Source of the DNA: a virus
DNA length: 58,206 nucleotides
Strand: one strand, 5' to 3'
IMG/VR virus record: IMGVR_UViG_3300017779_004578
Location: 1-58,206 of that record
Shown one piece after another: positions 57,463 through 58,206 of the stretch; within the stretch, counting starts at the first letter, position 1; every line of letters starts with the position of its first letter. The notes beneath the pieces are model-generated. The model made no database searches. It was not told where the DNA came from and worked only from the letters and a program-made list of their open reading frames with translations. A program made the translations under genes and the position numbers.

Positions 57463-57513
57463 CATGCATACAGACAACTTATCCAAGCGACATAGTTCCC
57501 CAAGTGACACTCC

Positions 57514-57538
57514 CCCTATATTGATAATAGGGTTTTTT
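57514..57538 (+). terminator. Intrinsic terminator closing the small-gene region
   Basis: CCCTA (57514-57518) pairs with TAGGG (57528-57532), with part of the AT loop also able to pair, then six T (57533-57538). It lies 52 bases after the last tiny gene. It separates the early block from the structured segment before the HNH gene. Confidence 0.7.
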
Positions 57539-57575
57539 ATTTATGTGTATCTACTCATTAGAGTATTCCATATGC

Positions 57576-57677
57576 TCTATAGTATGATATAGAACATATA
57601 CACCACTTCGTGGGTTGCATTCTGAGATGGATATAATACCGATTTTATCATAGGGTATTCCCCCCACCATAACCCAC
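57576..57677 (+). promoter_or_regulatory. Candidate structured RNA with alternative folds upstream of the HNH gene
   Basis: The 334-base gap 57463-57796 has no clear gene but contains, after the terminator: TCTATA 57576-57581 with TATAGA 57588-57593; then an extended hairpin GTGGGTT 57610-57616 with AACCCAC 57671-57677 enclosing ATGG/CCAT and AATACC/GGTATT (6 pairs). GTGG of the outer stem can instead pair with CCAC just before it (CCACTTCGTGG, 57603-57613), so two mutually exclusive folds exist. This could be a regulatory leader, or a fragment of a mobile intron-type RNA beside the HNH gene. Seen directly; function inferred. Confidence 0.45.
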
Positions 57678-57692
57678 TTTTCCCATATCGGG

Positions 57693-57704
57693 ATACTTAT
57701 TAAT
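57693..57704 (+). promoter_or_regulatory. ATACTTATTAAT motif before the HNH gene
   Basis: Matches the block found downstream of candidate -35 boxes at 1754, 6460, 23259 and 52456, but no -35-like hexamer is seen 23 bases upstream here. A small hairpin TGACACTTTGTCA (57767-57779) lies between it and the ribosome site of the HNH gene. Confidence 0.3.
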
Positions 57705-57796
57705 ATAGATAGATGTATTAATAAACCTAACATTTAATAACGAATATACTGCCTCTATCTATGCGTATGACACTTTGTCACATAAGGGTAAATAAC

Positions 57797-58206
57797 ATGG
57801 CTATTGGTATAAAAAACACATTAAAGGGTCGTCCAGCGAAGAATCCGACAAAACGTCAGATAACTGCGGCCATAAAATCAACACAATCAATGAAAATGGC
57901 TAGCGAATATCTTAATATGAGTTACCAAACTTTTAAGAAATACGCCAAAATGTATGATTTATGGAACCCATTACCGAGTAGTGCGGGTATTAGGAAGCGT
58001 AATAGTACTAAAATCACTCCATATGATTTACAAAAAATACTCTCAGGCGAGAATCCTAGTCCATTTCGAGAGACCACACTACTGAAAAGGGCTTTCCAAG
58101 AGGGATATTTAGAACAAAAGTGTAGTAATTGCGGTTGTGATTACACACACATTACTGATACCTCATATCCTTTGTTATTAGATTTCTTTGATAAAGACCA
58201 CCTCAA
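57797..58206 (+). CDS. HNH endonuclease-like protein, cut by the window end
   Basis: 136 complete codons from the ATG at 57797 (AAGGGT upstream) to the window edge; the 3' end is missing. KRQITAAIKSTQSMKMASEY and LNMSYQTFKKYAKMYDLW near 40-57 form a helix-turn-helix, as at the N-terminus of many phage homing endonucleases. FQEGYLEQKCSNCGCDYTHI with LLLDFFDKDHL at the end is the start of a HNH domain (CxxCG zinc knuckle, then Asp and His). A free-standing homing endonuclease of T4-like phages is the likely identity. The essential second half of the nuclease cannot be checked. Confidence 0.72.
   Translation, partial: MAIGIKNTLKGRPAKNPTKRQITAAIKSTQSMKMASEYLNMSYQTFKKYAKMYDLWNPLPSSAGIRKRNSTKITPYDLQKILSGENPSPFRETTLLKRAFQEGYLEQKCSNCGCDYTHITDTSYPLLLDFFDKDHL

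Noticed and set aside
57551-57733. Minus-strand open frame of 60 codons in the gap before the HNH gene
   Set aside because: No ribosome site, no neighbouring minus-strand genes, and the frame coincides with the inverted repeats, which explains its apparent coherence.
1-58206. tRNA genes, CRISPR arrays, insertion sequences, integrase
   Set aside because: Gaps were read for cloverleaf arms, regularly spaced repeats and transposase or integrase motifs; none was convincing.

Overview
The window is one long, AT-rich block of a T4-like (myovirus-type) phage genome. Every convincing gene reads on the + strand, usually with 1-30 bp overlaps or gaps of a few bases. The phage assignment rests on a recognisable T4-type replication set: gp32 single-strand binding protein, UvsX recombinase, RNase H/FEN-type 5' nuclease, gp41 DnaB-type helicase, gp43 family B DNA polymerase, gp45 clamp, gp44 and a probable gp62 clamp loader. 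No structural or terminase genes are visible, so this is a fragment. A TonB-dependent receptor with an N-terminal carboxypeptidase-regulatory-like domain and a B12-dependent ribonucleotide reductase suggest a marine Gram-negative host of the Bacteroidota/Marinimicrobia type. That host assignment is inference.

Layout. 0-1.15 kb: a type IV pilin-like protein and two small membrane or exported proteins. 1.16-1.71 kb: no gene, but a hairpin-dense probable structured RNA ending in a strong intrinsic terminator. 1.8-8.5 kb: gp32, uvsX, 5' nuclease, helicase, class II ribonucleotide reductase. 8.54-8.58 kb: an H-type pseudoknot, followed by a complete TonB-dependent receptor (8.6-11.4 kb). 11.4-17.3 kb: polymerase, clamp, a DNA methyltransferase-like gene and the clamp loader. 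17.3-23.3 kb: a possible modification cassette of radical SAM protein, zinc ribbon, acetyltransferase, a protein with three tandem Hint domains, two prolyl-hydroxylase-like oxygenases and a sulfotransferase. 23.3-28.7 kb: gp62-like protein, PP-loop ATPase, glycosyltransferase, ClpP, Nmad1-like, PD-(D/E)XK nuclease, SLOG-like and ribbon-helix-helix proteins.

28.7-50.7 kb is an exceptionally large sugar island: about ten glycosyltransferases, two epimerase/dehydratase-type SDRs, a UDP-GlcNAc 2-epimerase, a NeuB-type synthase plus a NeuB-like paralogue, a CMP-sialate synthetase-like protein, a UDP-sugar dehydrogenase, a polysaccharide deacetylase, an APS-kinase-like protein, and a sialyltransferase with the four sialylmotifs of animal-type family GT29. 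Together these could make, activate and transfer a nonulosonic (sialic-acid-like) sugar. This is the most striking content of the window.

50.9-57.5 kb is an early-type region of many small genes. Here a uniform promoter (TTGACW, exactly 18 bp, TATATT) recurs; two more copies lie at 11.4 and 26.3 kb. The region encodes a lipoprotein, several one-helix membrane proteins and a DUF262-HNH protein related to GmrSD-type nucleases. After a terminator at 57.53 kb a second structured segment precedes an HNH endonuclease gene that runs off the window end.

No tRNA gene, CRISPR array, insertion sequence or integrase was recognised.
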